Source: Microbacterium horticulturae (GTDB lineage Bacteria; Actinomycetota; Actinomycetes; Actinomycetales; Microbacteriaceae). From it: 64,000 nucleotides of DNA. The stretch lies in assembly GCF_029094505.1 (NCBI RefSeq), contig NZ_CP119108.1:3038001-3102000 (forward strand). The letters run 5' to 3'. Both the position numbers and the translations under genes were made by a program. The notes under the pieces are model-generated. The model did not search any database, had not been told where the DNA came from, and worked only from the letters and a program-made list of their open reading frames with translations. Below are positions 1 to 8,091 of the stretch, piece by piece; the stretch's first letter is position 1, and each line of letters opens with the position of its first letter.

Positions 1-634
1 GCAGTGTTCCGCCGCACAGAGCGAAGATGAAGGAGATGTTGGGATGTCGCGTCGTGATGCCCGAGAGACCCACCCGCAGTGCCGCCATGGCGATCTGAGT
101 GGTCGAGCCCAGCAACATGTTGAGACCGAACTGCTCGAGCCCCGGATGTGCGTTCGAGTCGGTCCCGACCGGGTGAACATAGACGGCGACCGAGCGAGGC
201 TTGCGCCCGAGGTGTTCCCACAGCGGCGCGTACGCCGCGTCGTCGATCGGCACACCGCCAACCAAGCACGGCAGCGCGATGCCCGCGAGCCCGAGCTCGT
301 CGATGGCACGGTCGGCCTCAGCGATCGCGGCGTCGACATGCGGTAGCGGCAGCGACGCGAAGCCCCCAAACCGACCGCCGGACTGAATAGCTATCGTCGC
401 GTATAGGTCGTTGATGTGCTGGGTGGCGGCGAGGGATGCCGCGGCGTCTTCAACCTCGGTGTTCAATCCGACGGCAGAGAAGAGCTGTACGTCTACACCG
501 AGCCGATCCATTTCGGCGAGCCGTTCGCCGAGATCGTTCTCCTGTCCGGCGAACGCGAGGTCGCGACGACCTGCGGCGACGAGCAGATCAATGTACGAGC
601 GCGCCCAGTAGTGCGCGTGCACGTCGATCCTCAT
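1..634 (-). CDS. Amidohydrolase of the ACMSD-like family, cut by the left edge
   Basis: The frame is open from an ATG at 634 to the window edge (about 211 residues seen). It begins MRIDVHAHYW, the metal-binding HxH strand typical of the amidohydrolase-2 family, which includes ACMSD and non-oxidative aromatic acid decarboxylases. The middle reads SLPLPHVDAAIAE and later YVHPVGTDSNAHPG, matching the family's PLPHVD and VHP segments. The start overlaps the stop of the TetR gene as ATGA, so it is the last visible gene of a four-gene minus-strand operon. A similar protein lies at 62295-63293. Inference: decarboxylation or hydrolysis of an aromatic acid or ring-cleavage product; the substrate cannot be told and the C-terminus is missing. 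Confidence 0.8.
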   Translation of the reverse strand, partial: MRIDVHAHYWARSYIDLLVAAGRRDLAFAGQENDLGERLAEMDRLGVDVQLFSAVGLNTEVEDAAASLAATQHINDLYATIAIQSGGRFGGFASLPLPHVDAAIAEADRAIDELGLAGIALPCLVGGVPIDDAAYAPLWEHLGRKPRSVAVYVHPVGTDSNAHPGLEQFGLNMLLGSTTQIAMAALRVGLSGITTRHPNISFIFALCGGTL

Positions 635-1224
635 TCTTCTTCTCCCTTCAGAATGAACCCCGCCATCGCACGGTCGAAGGCATCCTTCACCGGAGCGTCG
701 GGATCGAGCAGAATCAACGTCTGCAGTCCGTTGATGAGCGCCATGATCGCCGTCGCGGACGAGGCGACGGTCCATCCCGGCGCGAGGATGCCCAGTGCAT
801 CGGCGCGCTGCGCACGCTGGAAGATCTGGTCATGGATGACGCGGTTACGCTCGAGAATGAACGCCCGGGTGTCTGCGTCGCCGGCGATTGCCTCCCCTTG
901 CAGCACGTGCTGCAGCCGAATGCGCGCCCGCCCCTCTTCTCCGAGTCCGAGGAACCGGATCAGCGAGGCGAACGGCGAAGCGTCGTCGATGGATGCCGCC
1001 GCAATGAGCATTTGATCGGCCCAGTGACGGTCGCGGTCGAGCACGGCACGGAACAGGTCCCGTTTGCTGGGAAACCGTCCGAGCACGGACTGTCGGGTCA
1101 CGCCAAGCCGCTCGGCGACCTGGTCTAGCGTCGATGCCGAGAATCCGTTCGCGGCGAACACCTCAGCTGCCGCATCGATCACCGTCTCGGCTGCGAGTTC
1201 GTGGCCGCGGCGCGGCCGGGCCAT
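631..1224 (-). CDS. TetR-family transcriptional regulator
   Basis: The protein has 197 residues. The N-terminal helix-turn-helix reads from about residue 10 to 58, with AAAEVFAANGFSASTLDQVA and GVTRQSVLGRFPSKRDLF, the classic TetR recognition segment. The C-terminal ligand domain is not recognisable to a subfamily. Its ATG shares one base with the stop of the flavin oxidoreductase (TGATG), and its own stop overlaps the amidohydrolase start. It is therefore probably made with the operon it controls. The imperfect palindrome at 3708-3733 in front of the MFS gene is the likely operator. Ligand unknown. Confidence 0.88.
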   Translation of the reverse strand: MARPRRGHELAAETVIDAAAEVFAANGFSASTLDQVAERLGVTRQSVLGRFPSKRDLFRAVLDRDRHWADQMLIAAASIDDASPFASLIRFLGLGEEGRARIRLQHVLQGEAIAGDADTRAFILERNRVIHDQIFQRAQRADALGILAPGWTVASSATAIMALINGLQTLILLDPDAPVKDAFDRAMAGFILKGEEE

Positions 1225-2342
1225 CAGGCGACCCCTTTCGCCAGATGCAGCGGGTCGACCTCGTCATCGCGCAGCGCAGGGAACAACTCGTGGCCGATGT
1301 TGGGCAGCACTTCCCGGGTGAACAGCTCGTACGACTCGGCAACCAAGGCCGGGTCGGCGGTTCCCGCGGTGAACCGAATGTTGACATGTTCGACTCCCGC
1401 GGCCGCATACCCTCGGAACGTCTCGATGAGCTGGTCGGGGGTTCCTCCGGCCATCCACTCCTGCACGTGTCGAGAGTTCCGCGGAGCCGGGTCGCCTGTC
1501 AGATCCGCCTTCGACAGCTCGCGCAGACTGCGCCTGTCGACGGAGCGGTCCATCATCGGGTTGCGGCCGGCCAGTGCCTCGGCGATCTCCCACGCGCGCT
1601 CCTCCGTGCGGCCGCAGAACACGTGACGGGTCACCAGCGACAGGCGGGCGGCTTCTCTCCGCTGCTGCTCAGGAATGCCGGCCTCTTCCATCGCGGCGCG
1701 ATGCCGGGCGAGCTTCTCGGCCGCCGCCTCGGGCAAGCAGGGGCCGAGGAACAGCGGGTAGCCCCGGCGCGCGACGCCGTCGATCTTGACATCGGTGTTC
1801 GTGCCGATCGCCTTGAGAGGTCCGCGGACGCGCCATGAGGCCGGCATCATCCGCCCGGCCAGCTCGCCGTGGTCCCACTCCGAACCCAGCTGGAGCGGAG
1901 CATCCCCCGTACGTAGCGCATGGATGCGATTCACGTCGTCGAGCTTGGCGTTGAAGATCTCATCCTTACGCTCCATCGGCAGGTCCCACACCCGGAAATC
2001 CGGCACGGGGCCGCCGCGGCCCGAGCTCAACCCCATGATGAAGCGGCCGCGAGTGAGCAGATCGATGACGTTCGAGTCTTCTGCCACACGCAGGGGATGG
2101 TGGAACACGAGCGGGACGACGGTCGTGCCGAACCAGGTGTCACCCAGGTGCGGTGCCAGGCGTGCACCCATGAGGAACGGGTTGGCATACGGCTCGTAGT
2201 CGTTGAGGTGCTGCTCGCCGAACGTCACCATCGCGTAGCCGGCATCGGCGCAGGCGATGGCCTCGTCGATGCACAGATCGATCATCGCTTTGTCGAACGT
2301 GGGTCCGAGCGAGATGGGCCCCATAAAAACGGAAAGATGCAT
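1224..2342 (-). CDS. LLM-class flavin-dependent oxidoreductase
   Basis: This is a 372-residue luciferase-like (TIM-barrel) F420- or FMN-dependent oxidoreductase. It starts MHLSVFMGPISLGP; the family hallmark FHHPLRVAEDSNVIDLLTRG and the following GLSSGRGG (about residues 90-120) are clear. The start at 2342 is chosen because AAGGAG lies 8 bases upstream; the frame continues open further upstream without a better site. Members of this family act as monooxygenases or hydride-transfer enzymes on small organics. It sits between an MFS transporter and TetR, suggesting oxidation of an imported aromatic or heterocyclic compound (inference). No reductase partner is seen beside it. Confidence 0.85.
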   Translation of the reverse strand: MHLSVFMGPISLGPTFDKAMIDLCIDEAIACADAGYAMVTFGEQHLNDYEPYANPFLMGARLAPHLGDTWFGTTVVPLVFHHPLRVAEDSNVIDLLTRGRFIMGLSSGRGGPVPDFRVWDLPMERKDEIFNAKLDDVNRIHALRTGDAPLQLGSEWDHGELAGRMMPASWRVRGPLKAIGTNTDVKIDGVARRGYPLFLGPCLPEAAAEKLARHRAAMEEAGIPEQQRREAARLSLVTRHVFCGRTEERAWEIAEALAGRNPMMDRSVDRRSLRELSKADLTGDPAPRNSRHVQEWMAGGTPDQLIETFRGYAAAGVEHVNIRFTAGTADPALVAESYELFTREVLPNIGHELFPALRDDEVDPLHLAKGVA

Positions 2343-2370
2343 GATGGATTCTCCTTGTCTGGATGACGTG

Positions 2371-3690
2371 TCAGCGGGCACCGCGCACGCGAAGGACGGT
2401 GATGGCCGAGGCGATCGCGAACACGGCGCCAGCCATATACAGCACGGTGAAGTTCTGGTTTGCCTGTCCTGAGACCGACAGCACCGGCACTGCAAGGAAG
2501 AACGGTGCGATAGCCGGACCGACGAACTGCGGGATGAGATTCGACAGGTTGAACACGCCGATGTCCTTACCGGCGTCGCGTTCGCGGCTAGGCAGCACGT
2601 CTGTGACCAGCGCAAGGTCGACCGAGAAGTAGACGCCCTGGGCTGCTCCCACCAGCGCCATGGCGACGAAGTACATCGGCAGTGCTGTGGCGAAACCCAT
2701 CAGTGTGAACCCGACGACACCCACCAATGCTGCAAGCGTGACGAAAATCTTTCGCCGGCCGATCCGGTCACTCAGCGGCGCGAAGATGGCACTGACGAGG
2801 ATGACAGCGATCGTCTGGGCAGCCGTGCCCGCCGGCACCAGCGCTGTGGCGGTTGCTTCGGTGAAGCCGAGCTGGGCGACGAGGTAATACAGCTGGTAGT
2901 TGATCACCGTTGCAAGCCCCAGGAACATCAGGAACCGGCTGGCCCAGGCCCACGCGAAGTCTGGCGCGCGACGCGGGCTCACCCAGAAGCTGGCGAAGAA
3001 CGCGGCGAGGTCCAACGGAGGACGCTCAGCCCGCGTGATCCGGCGGTCTTTGAGGACGAACAGCACGATGACGATGGTGACGGCGGCGATCAGCGCGGGA
3101 ACAAGGAACGCAGGCAGCAGAGTCGGAGCCTGGCTGAGCCCGAAGGCGAGGCCGGCGCCGATGAGCCCGCCGAGGGCTTGGCCCACGCCCATCATCCCCG
3201 ACACGAGACCGCGCCGCCTTTCAGGAACGTGGTCGGGAACGAGGGCAGTAAGCACGGCTAGCAGGATGTTGAGCCCCACCATCGTGACGAGCCAGCCGGC
3301 GATGGCGAGGCCGAGGCCGCTCGATACGCCAATCATCACCGCGCCGATGACCAGGAGCACTGCACCGCCCAGCAACCAGGGTCGACGCATCCCGAATCGC
3401 GAGGTGGTGCGGTCCGAAAGACGCCCGGCGATCGGATTGACGACGATGCCTGCGACGGAGCCGACGACGAGGATGACCGAAAGAGCTCGCGGCCGGGCCG
3501 CGGCATCTGACACCAACTCGACAACCTTCAGCTGCAAGGTCACGATCACGGGAGTGAGCAGGGCGATCCAGATACCGAAGTTCGCCACGGCGAGGGCCAC
3601 GATGAACCCCACGCTCACGCGCCGGGGGCCGGGGGCGTCACCGACAGCGGAGAGCACGGTGTCCGCGGGATCGGGAGGGGTTGAGTTCAT
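2371..3690 (-). CDS. Major facilitator superfamily transporter
   Basis: The protein has 439 residues with about 12 hydrophobic segments. After the second segment it has GRLSDRTTSRFGMRRPWLL, an extended form of the MFS loop 2-3 motif, and a second copy in the middle, PLSDRIGRRKIF. The pattern is like the GPH/sugar-cation or metabolite-proton branches. AAAGGAG stands in front of the ATG. It is the first gene of the minus-strand operon with the LLM oxidoreductase, TetR and amidohydrolase, so it probably imports their substrate across the membrane. The exact substrate is not evident. Confidence 0.85.
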   Translation of the reverse strand: MNSTPPDPADTVLSAVGDAPGPRRVSVGFIVALAVANFGIWIALLTPVIVTLQLKVVELVSDAAARPRALSVILVVGSVAGIVVNPIAGRLSDRTTSRFGMRRPWLLGGAVLLVIGAVMIGVSSGLGLAIAGWLVTMVGLNILLAVLTALVPDHVPERRRGLVSGMMGVGQALGGLIGAGLAFGLSQAPTLLPAFLVPALIAAVTIVIVLFVLKDRRITRAERPPLDLAAFFASFWVSPRRAPDFAWAWASRFLMFLGLATVINYQLYYLVAQLGFTEATATALVPAGTAAQTIAVILVSAIFAPLSDRIGRRKIFVTLAALVGVVGFTLMGFATALPMYFVAMALVGAAQGVYFSVDLALVTDVLPSRERDAGKDIGVFNLSNLIPQFVGPAIAPFFLAVPVLSVSGQANQNFTVLYMAGAVFAIASAITVLRVRGAR

Positions 3691-3707
3691 GTGCGACTCC
3701 TTTGTCG

Positions 3708-3733
3708 ATAAACATACTGCGAAGTAGTTTTAT
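3708..3733. promoter_or_regulatory. Candidate TetR operator upstream of the MFS operon
   Basis: Read on the minus strand, arms ATAAAACTAC and GTATGTTTAT surround a 6-base centre (TTCGCA); 8 of 10 arm positions pair. The site lies 18 bases in front of the MFS ATG. A weak -10-like TATGTT lies inside the right arm with TTGAAT 15 bases further upstream. Position and symmetry fit repression by the TetR encoded in the same operon. This is a sequence inference only. Confidence 0.45.
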
Positions 3734-3857
3734 TCAAGAGTGCCGCGCAATGGTATGCCTGGCAATCAGAGATCTGTGATGCCTCACATAGACGCGAGTG
3801 ATGTGGACACGTCGGAGACGCGATCGAGTGACGCCTCGACCCCAGGGCCGCGGGGTC

Positions 3858-4625
3858 TCAGACCAGCCGCACCTCGGCGTCCACGGCAGCGGCGGTCTCC
3901 AAGAGCGCCGGCAGATACTCATCGCGCATGCGCTCTTCGCTGACCCGATTGGTGCTGGTCGAGACGTTCAACGCCGCGATGACCGCGCCCGACCGATCAT
4001 GCACGGGCGCGGCGACCGACCGCAGCCCCGGCTCGAGCTCACCGTCGACCATCGCCCAACCCTGTGTGCGCACGCTATCGAGTTCGGCGGCGAGCGCCTG
4101 CCCGGTGAGCGTCTTCGCGGTGGGGTGGAGATCAGTGGATGCCGCGACCGCGGCCTCGCGCGCAGCATCCGTCATCCCGGCCAGCAGTACCCGACCCATG
4201 CTCGTGGCGTGGGCAGGGAACCGGGTGCCGATCGTGATGCGCACGCTCATGATGCGGCGCGTGTGCACGCGGGCGACGTAGACGATGTCGGTGCCGTCGA
4301 GCACCGCCGCCGACACCGACTCGTCGAGCCGGTGCGACAACTGCTCGAGGTGCGGCTGGACGACCTCGGGCAGCGACAGTCCCGACAGATAGCTGAAGCC
4401 CAGCTCGAGCACGTTCGGGGTGAGCGAGAACGATCGACCGTCGCTGCGCACGTAGCCGAGTGTCTCGAGCGTGCGCAGAAAGCGCCGGGCCGCCGCGCGC
4501 GGCATGTCGGCGCGCACCGCGACCTCGCTGAGCGAGAGGTTCGCGTGGTCGGCGTCGAAGGCACGGATGACCGCGAGCCCGCGCGCGAGCGACTGGACGA
4601 AGTCGGGCGAGGCCGGTTCGCTCAC
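3858..4625 (-). CDS. pcaR: IclR-family regulator of the beta-ketoadipate pathway (PcaR type)
   Basis: The protein has 255 residues. It starts MSEPASPDFVQSLARGLAVIRAF, the characteristic opening of PcaR/PcaU/PobR-type IclR proteins, followed by a winged helix-turn-helix (about 20-80) and the effector domain with RIMSVRITIGTRFPAHATSMGR. Family members bind beta-ketoadipate, protocatechuate or related acids and control pca genes. The GTG start overlaps the vapC stop (GTGA), so translation is probably coupled to the toxin gene. It is the last gene of the pcaIJF-vapBC-pcaR series. The inverted repeat GTTCGC-N3-GCGAAC at 8052-8066 before pcaI is a likely target. PcaR identity is confident; activator or repressor role is not visible. 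Confidence 0.85.
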   Translation of the reverse strand: MSEPASPDFVQSLARGLAVIRAFDADHANLSLSEVAVRADMPRAAARRFLRTLETLGYVRSDGRSFSLTPNVLELGFSYLSGLSLPEVVQPHLEQLSHRLDESVSAAVLDGTDIVYVARVHTRRIMSVRITIGTRFPAHATSMGRVLLAGMTDAAREAAVAASTDLHPTAKTLTGQALAAELDSVRTQGWAMVDGELEPGLRSVAAPVHDRSGAVIAALNVSTSTNRVSEERMRDEYLPALLETAAAVDAEVRLV

Positions 4626-5026
4626 TCCCCGTACTCCTCGAGGGCGGAGCGGATGTCGGTGTGCGAGAAGTCGTCGCCGACGTAGAGCAGCGGGTCGTTC
4701 TCGATGTAGGCGAGGGCGTAGCTGAACGTGTCGCCGAAGTTGAGCCGGGCCGGATGCCCCGAGCCGCGACCGTATGCGAAGAATGCACCGGTGGCGACAT
4801 CAGCGGATTCGACGTCGACAGCAGCAACGTCGAGGCGAGCGCGCCGTATCAGGCCATCGAGTTCGCGTACGGCCGCGGGGCCGCCCTTGCCGAAAGCCAC
4901 CATCCGCGCTTCGACGAGCGTGGCTGCCGAGATGCGGCCGCCGTAGTCGCTCAGAAGCCGCCGGATGGCTGCGCCCTGAGGTTCATCTTCCATGACGGCG
5001 ATGAGCGCGGACGTGTCGACGATCAC
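4622..5026 (-). CDS. vapC: VapC-type PIN-domain ribonuclease toxin
   Basis: The protein has 134 residues and covers a single PIN domain. The expected acidic residues are all present: D4 (MIVDTSALIAV), E39 (ATLVEAR), D99 (NFGDTFSYALA) and D118/D119 (YVGDDFSHTDI). VapC proteins are Mg-dependent endoribonucleases that inhibit translation until bound by VapB. The GTG start overlaps the vapB stop (GTGA), and its own stop overlaps the pcaR start (GTGA). The toxin looks intact. Its placement between the antitoxin and a catabolic regulator is unusual. Confidence 0.9.
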   Translation of the reverse strand: MIVDTSALIAVMEDEPQGAAIRRLLSDYGGRISAATLVEARMVAFGKGGPAAVRELDGLIRRARLDVAAVDVESADVATGAFFAYGRGSGHPARLNFGDTFSYALAYIENDPLLYVGDDFSHTDIRSALEEYGE

Positions 5027-5325
5027 ACCGGCAGCCCTTGCTCGTCGTACAGCCAGTCACCGTGATCACTCATGGCCTCGCGTTGCTCCGCCGTGGTGAT
5101 CGATCTGAAGTGTTCTGCGATCCGCTCGATGTCTTTCAGGCGGCGTTCGGCCTCTTCGGGAGAATATCGCGGCGCCGGCCGGCCAGTGTGCTGCTCGGCC
5201 GCATTCAGCTGCTCGAGGCGCAGGCGCACCGCGGATTCGACCGCACTCGTCTGACTCATACCGGTGCGCTCGGCGAGCTCCCTTACGAGCGCGTGCGTGC
5301 GCTCGTTCTTGATGTTCAGACTCAT
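5023..5325 (-). CDS. vapB: VapB-type antitoxin (Rv0623-like)
   Basis: The protein has 100 residues. It starts MSLNIKNERTHALVRELAE, a short DNA-binding N-terminus typical of Rv0623-like antitoxins, and ends DWLYDEQGLPV, the conserved toxin-binding tail. There is no Shine-Dalgarno sequence before the ATG. Instead a TAGAAT hexamer ends 6 bases upstream, so a leaderless transcript is plausible. Its promoter region holds the TTCTACC/GGTAGAA operator at 5333-5370. It pairs with the downstream vapC by overlap. Confidence 0.88.
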   Translation of the reverse strand: MSLNIKNERTHALVRELAERTGMSQTSAVESAVRLRLEQLNAAEQHTGRPAPRYSPEEAERRLKDIERIAEHFRSITTAEQREAMSDHGDWLYDEQGLPV

Positions 5326-5332
5326 GGCGCCA

Positions 5333-5370
5333 TTCTACCCGGGTAGAAGTTTTGATTCTACCGTTCTACC
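5333..5370 (-). promoter_or_regulatory. vapBC promoter with autoregulatory operator
   Basis: A perfect 16-base palindrome TTCTACCCGGGTAGAA lies at 5333-5348. Two further half-sites TTCTACC follow at 5356-5362 and 5364-5370. On the minus strand TAGAAT occurs at 5337-5332, 6 bases before the vapB ATG, and again at 5360-5355. This is the usual build of a toxin-antitoxin autoregulated promoter: a palindrome across the -10 with extra half-sites for cooperative VapBC binding. Because pcaR lies downstream without a gap, it should be read from here too. Confidence 0.65.
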
Positions 5371-5421
5371 GTGTTCAGGATGTTGTCGTACGACTCGCCG
5401 CGTTCGCGGGGCGACCGGGTT

Positions 5422-6597
5422 CTACCGCTCGAGCACGACGGCGAGGCCTTGCCCGACGCCGATGCAGATCGCGGCGACCGCGACCCCACCGCCGCGGCGC
5501 GCGAGCTCGTGAGCCGCGTGTCCGAGAATGCGCCCGCCCGACGCGCCGAGCGGGTGCCCGATGGCCAGTGCCCCACCGTGGATGTTGACCTTCTCAGGGT
5601 GGAGCTCTGGCCAGCCCTTGATGTCGGCGAGCGACTGCGACGCGAACGCTTCGTTGAGCTCGACGACGTCGACCTCGGCCCAGGTGCGGCCAGCGCGCTT
5701 CAGCGCCTTGTTCGCGGCCTCGATGGGCGCCAGCGGGAAGACGTCGGGGTCGACGCCGTGCGCGCCGCGCCCGGTGATACGGGCGAGCGGTTCGACGTCG
5801 AGCGCGCCTTCGGCGCCGAGCAGCACGGCCGAGGCGCCGTCATTGATCGATGATGAGTTGCCGGCGGTGACCGTGCCCGCGTCATCGTTCGCGAACAGGG
5901 CCCGCAGCTTTCCGAGCTTCTCGAGCGAGCTGTCGTCGCGGATGCCTTCGTCGCGCGCCAACTCGGCGCCCGGCACCTGCACGATCTCGCGGTCGTAGAC
6001 GCCCTCGGCCCAGGCCTTGGCGGCGAGCTGGTGCGAGCGCAGCGCGAAAGCGTCCTGCTGCTCGCGCGTCAGCCCGGCTTGCCGGGCGACCTTCTCGGCT
6101 GACTGCCCGTTCGAGATCGTCCAGGCCGCCGGCAGGTTCTTGTTGACCATGCGCCAGCCGATCGAGGTGTTCCACATCGTCTGGTTGCCGGTCGCCGGCC
6201 ACGGCTTCGCCGACTTCTCGACGATGAACGGCGCACGGCTCATCGACTCGACGCCGCCGGCGAGCACGAACCGCGCATCGCCGACCTCGATCGCGCGCGA
6301 GCCCTGCACCACGGCCTCGAGCGACGACGCGCACAACCGGTTGACGGTGACGCCGGTCACGCTCGTCGGAAAGCCGGCCAGCAGCGCGCCCATGCGGGCG
6401 ACGTTGCGATTGTCTTCTCCCGCCTGGTTCGCGTCACCGAAGATCACATCGTCGATGGATGCGGCATCCACCCCCGTCCGCTCGACGATCGCCTTCATGA
6501 CGACCGCGGCGAGATCGTCCGGCCGGACGCCCGACAGTGCCCCGCCGGCACGACCGAACGGGGTGCGCACGGCGTCGTAGATGTAGGTGGCGGTCAT
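5422..6597 (-). CDS. pcaF: 3-oxoadipyl-CoA thiolase
   Basis: The protein has 391 residues, the usual thiolase II length. The active-site cysteine is in NRLCASSLEAV, the second catalytic pair in GHPLGASGGRI and AICIGVGQG near the end. MWNTSIGWRMVN (about residue 140) is typical of PcaF/PaaJ thiolases rather than acetoacetyl-CoA thiolases. The ATG at 6597 is preferred over a GTG two codons upstream because AGGAG lies 5 bases before the ATG but abuts the GTG. It cleaves 3-oxoadipyl-CoA to succinyl-CoA and acetyl-CoA, the last step of the pathway. It begins 2 bases after pcaJ. Confidence 0.9.
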   Translation of the reverse strand: MTATYIYDAVRTPFGRAGGALSGVRPDDLAAVVMKAIVERTGVDAASIDDVIFGDANQAGEDNRNVARMGALLAGFPTSVTGVTVNRLCASSLEAVVQGSRAIEVGDARFVLAGGVESMSRAPFIVEKSAKPWPATGNQTMWNTSIGWRMVNKNLPAAWTISNGQSAEKVARQAGLTREQQDAFALRSHQLAAKAWAEGVYDREIVQVPGAELARDEGIRDDSSLEKLGKLRALFANDDAGTVTAGNSSSINDGASAVLLGAEGALDVEPLARITGRGAHGVDPDVFPLAPIEAANKALKRAGRTWAEVDVVELNEAFASQSLADIKGWPELHPEKVNIHGGALAIGHPLGASGGRILGHAAHELARRGGGVAVAAICIGVGQGLAVVLER

Positions 6598-6599
6598 GG

Positions 6600-7274
6600 T
6601 CACTCCTTTGTGCGGGGGGATGCCGCGACATCCCCCGTCGCGTCGATGAGGGTCAGTCCGGTGAGCTCTTCGAGGCCCGCGATCGTCGTGTCACCGAACG
6701 CCTCGCGCACGGCGAAGCCGTCGGGCGTGACGTCGAAGACGGCGTGGTCGGTGTAGACCCGGGTGACGCAGCCGACGCCGGTCAGCGGGTAGGTGCAGGC
6801 CTCGACGAGCTTCGACTCGCCCTTCTTGGTGAGCAGGTCGGTCATGACGTAGACGCTCTTCGCGCCGATCGCGAGGTCCATCGCGCCGCCCACGGCGGGG
6901 ATCGCCCCGGGTGCGCCGGTCGACCAGTTGGCGAGGTCGCCGGTCTGCGACACCTGGAACGCGCCCAGCACGCACACGTCGAGGTGGCCGCCGCGCATCA
7001 TGCCGAAGGAGTCCGCATGGTGGAAGTACGCGGCGCCGGGAAGGGCCGTGACCGCCTGCTTGCCGGCGTTGATGAGGTCGGGATCCACGTGCCCCGGCTC
7101 GGGCGCGGGCCCCATGCCCAGCATCCCGTTCTCGGTGTGCAGGATGATCTCCTGGTCGTCGGGCAGGTAGTTCGCGACGAGGGTCGGGGCGCCGATGCCG
7201 AGGTTCACGTATGAGCCCTCGGGGATGTCGGCCGCGATACGCGCGGCCAGGTCGTTGCGGCTGATCGTGGTCAT
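6600..7274 (-). CDS. pcaJ: 3-oxoadipate CoA-transferase, subunit B
   Basis: The protein has 224 residues. It carries HTENGMLGMGP (about residues 44-54), in which the glutamate of ENG is the nucleophile of class I CoA-transferase beta subunits. GGAMDLAIGAK and the C-terminal DVTPDGF are also family segments. With PcaI it moves CoA from succinyl-CoA to 3-oxoadipate in the cytoplasm. Its start overlaps the pcaI stop (ATGA), which suits a 1:1 complex, and pcaF follows directly. SCO-type succinyl-CoA:acetoacetate transferase is an alternative reading; the pca neighbours argue against it. Confidence 0.9.
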   Translation of the reverse strand: MTTISRNDLAARIAADIPEGSYVNLGIGAPTLVANYLPDDQEIILHTENGMLGMGPAPEPGHVDPDLINAGKQAVTALPGAAYFHHADSFGMMRGGHLDVCVLGAFQVSQTGDLANWSTGAPGAIPAVGGAMDLAIGAKSVYVMTDLLTKKGESKLVEACTYPLTGVGCVTRVYTDHAVFDVTPDGFAVREAFGDTTIAGLEELTGLTLIDATGDVAASPRTKE

Positions 7275-8026
7275 CGCGCTGCCTCCTGCTGCTCGGCGTC
7301 TTCGAGCGGGTTGCCCTCGAGGTCGACCCCGCCGACGAACTCTCCGTCACGCAGCCAGCGCCGCTCGCCCACCGCGACGACGCGGTCGACGAAGATGCCG
7401 GGGGTGATCACCGACTCGGGGTCGAGGTCGCCGAGCGGCACGATCTCATCGACCTGGACGATGGTGGTGGATGCCGCGGACGCCATGATCGGGCCGAAAT
7501 TACGAGCCGTCTCGCGATAGACGAGGTTGCCCCAGCAGTCGGCACTGCGTGCGCTGACCAGTGCGAAGTCGGCGCGGATCGGGTACTCGAGCACATACTC
7601 GCGGCCGTCGATGGTGCGGTGTTCCTTGCCCTCGGCCAGCTGGGTGCCCACGCCCGTGGGCGAGTAGAAGCCGCCGATGCCGGCGCCGGCGGCGCGGATG
7701 CGCTCGGCGAGATTGCCCTGCGGCACGAGCTCGAGCTCGATCTCGCCGGCGCGGTACAGGCCGTCGAACACCCACGAGTCGACCTGGCGTGGGAACGAGC
7801 AGATGATCTTGCGCACGCGCTTCTTCGCCAGCAGCGCCGCCAGGCCGACGTCACCGTTGCCCGCGTTGTTGTTGACGATCGTCAGGTCTTTAGCGCCGGA
7901 CTCGATGAGCGCGTCGATGAGCTCGACGGGCTGACCGGCACGGCCGAACCCTCCGATCATGACGGTCGCGCCATCGGGGATTCCGGCCACGGCGGCTGCG
8001 ACATCCGCCACGGTCTTGTCGATCAC
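7271..8026 (-). CDS. pcaI: 3-oxoadipate CoA-transferase, subunit A
   Basis: The protein has 251 residues. The glycine-rich GGFGRAGQPVELIDALIESG and NNNAGNGDVGLAALL near the N-terminus are typical alpha-subunit segments. The start is the GTG at 8026, with GAGGAGG 5 bases upstream; the frame stays open upstream without another good site. It is the first gene of pcaIJF-vapBC-pcaR. A candidate IclR operator (8052-8066) and a -10-like TAAGAT (8091-8086) lie in the gap shared with the divergent MetE-like gene. Confidence 0.9.
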   Translation of the reverse strand: MIDKTVADVAAAVAGIPDGATVMIGGFGRAGQPVELIDALIESGAKDLTIVNNNAGNGDVGLAALLAKKRVRKIICSFPRQVDSWVFDGLYRAGEIELELVPQGNLAERIRAAGAGIGGFYSPTGVGTQLAEGKEHRTIDGREYVLEYPIRADFALVSARSADCWGNLVYRETARNFGPIMASAASTTIVQVDEIVPLGDLDPESVITPGIFVDRVVAVGERRWLRDGEFVGGVDLEGNPLEDAEQQEAAR

Positions 8027-8051
8027 GGGTCCTCCTCGGCTCTTGCGCCTG

Positions 8052-8091
8052 GTTCGCTCTGCGAACGGATGTGCGTCCTGTGTACATCTTA
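8052..8091 (-). promoter_or_regulatory. pcaI promoter with candidate PcaR/IclR operator
   Basis: GTTCGC (8052-8057) and GCGAAC (8061-8066) form a perfect 6-base inverted repeat with 3 bases between, a form seen in actinobacterial IclR operators. On the minus strand TAAGAT at 8091-8086 is the best -10 candidate, which would put the inverted repeat just after the transcription start. No clear -35 was seen. Confidence 0.45.
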
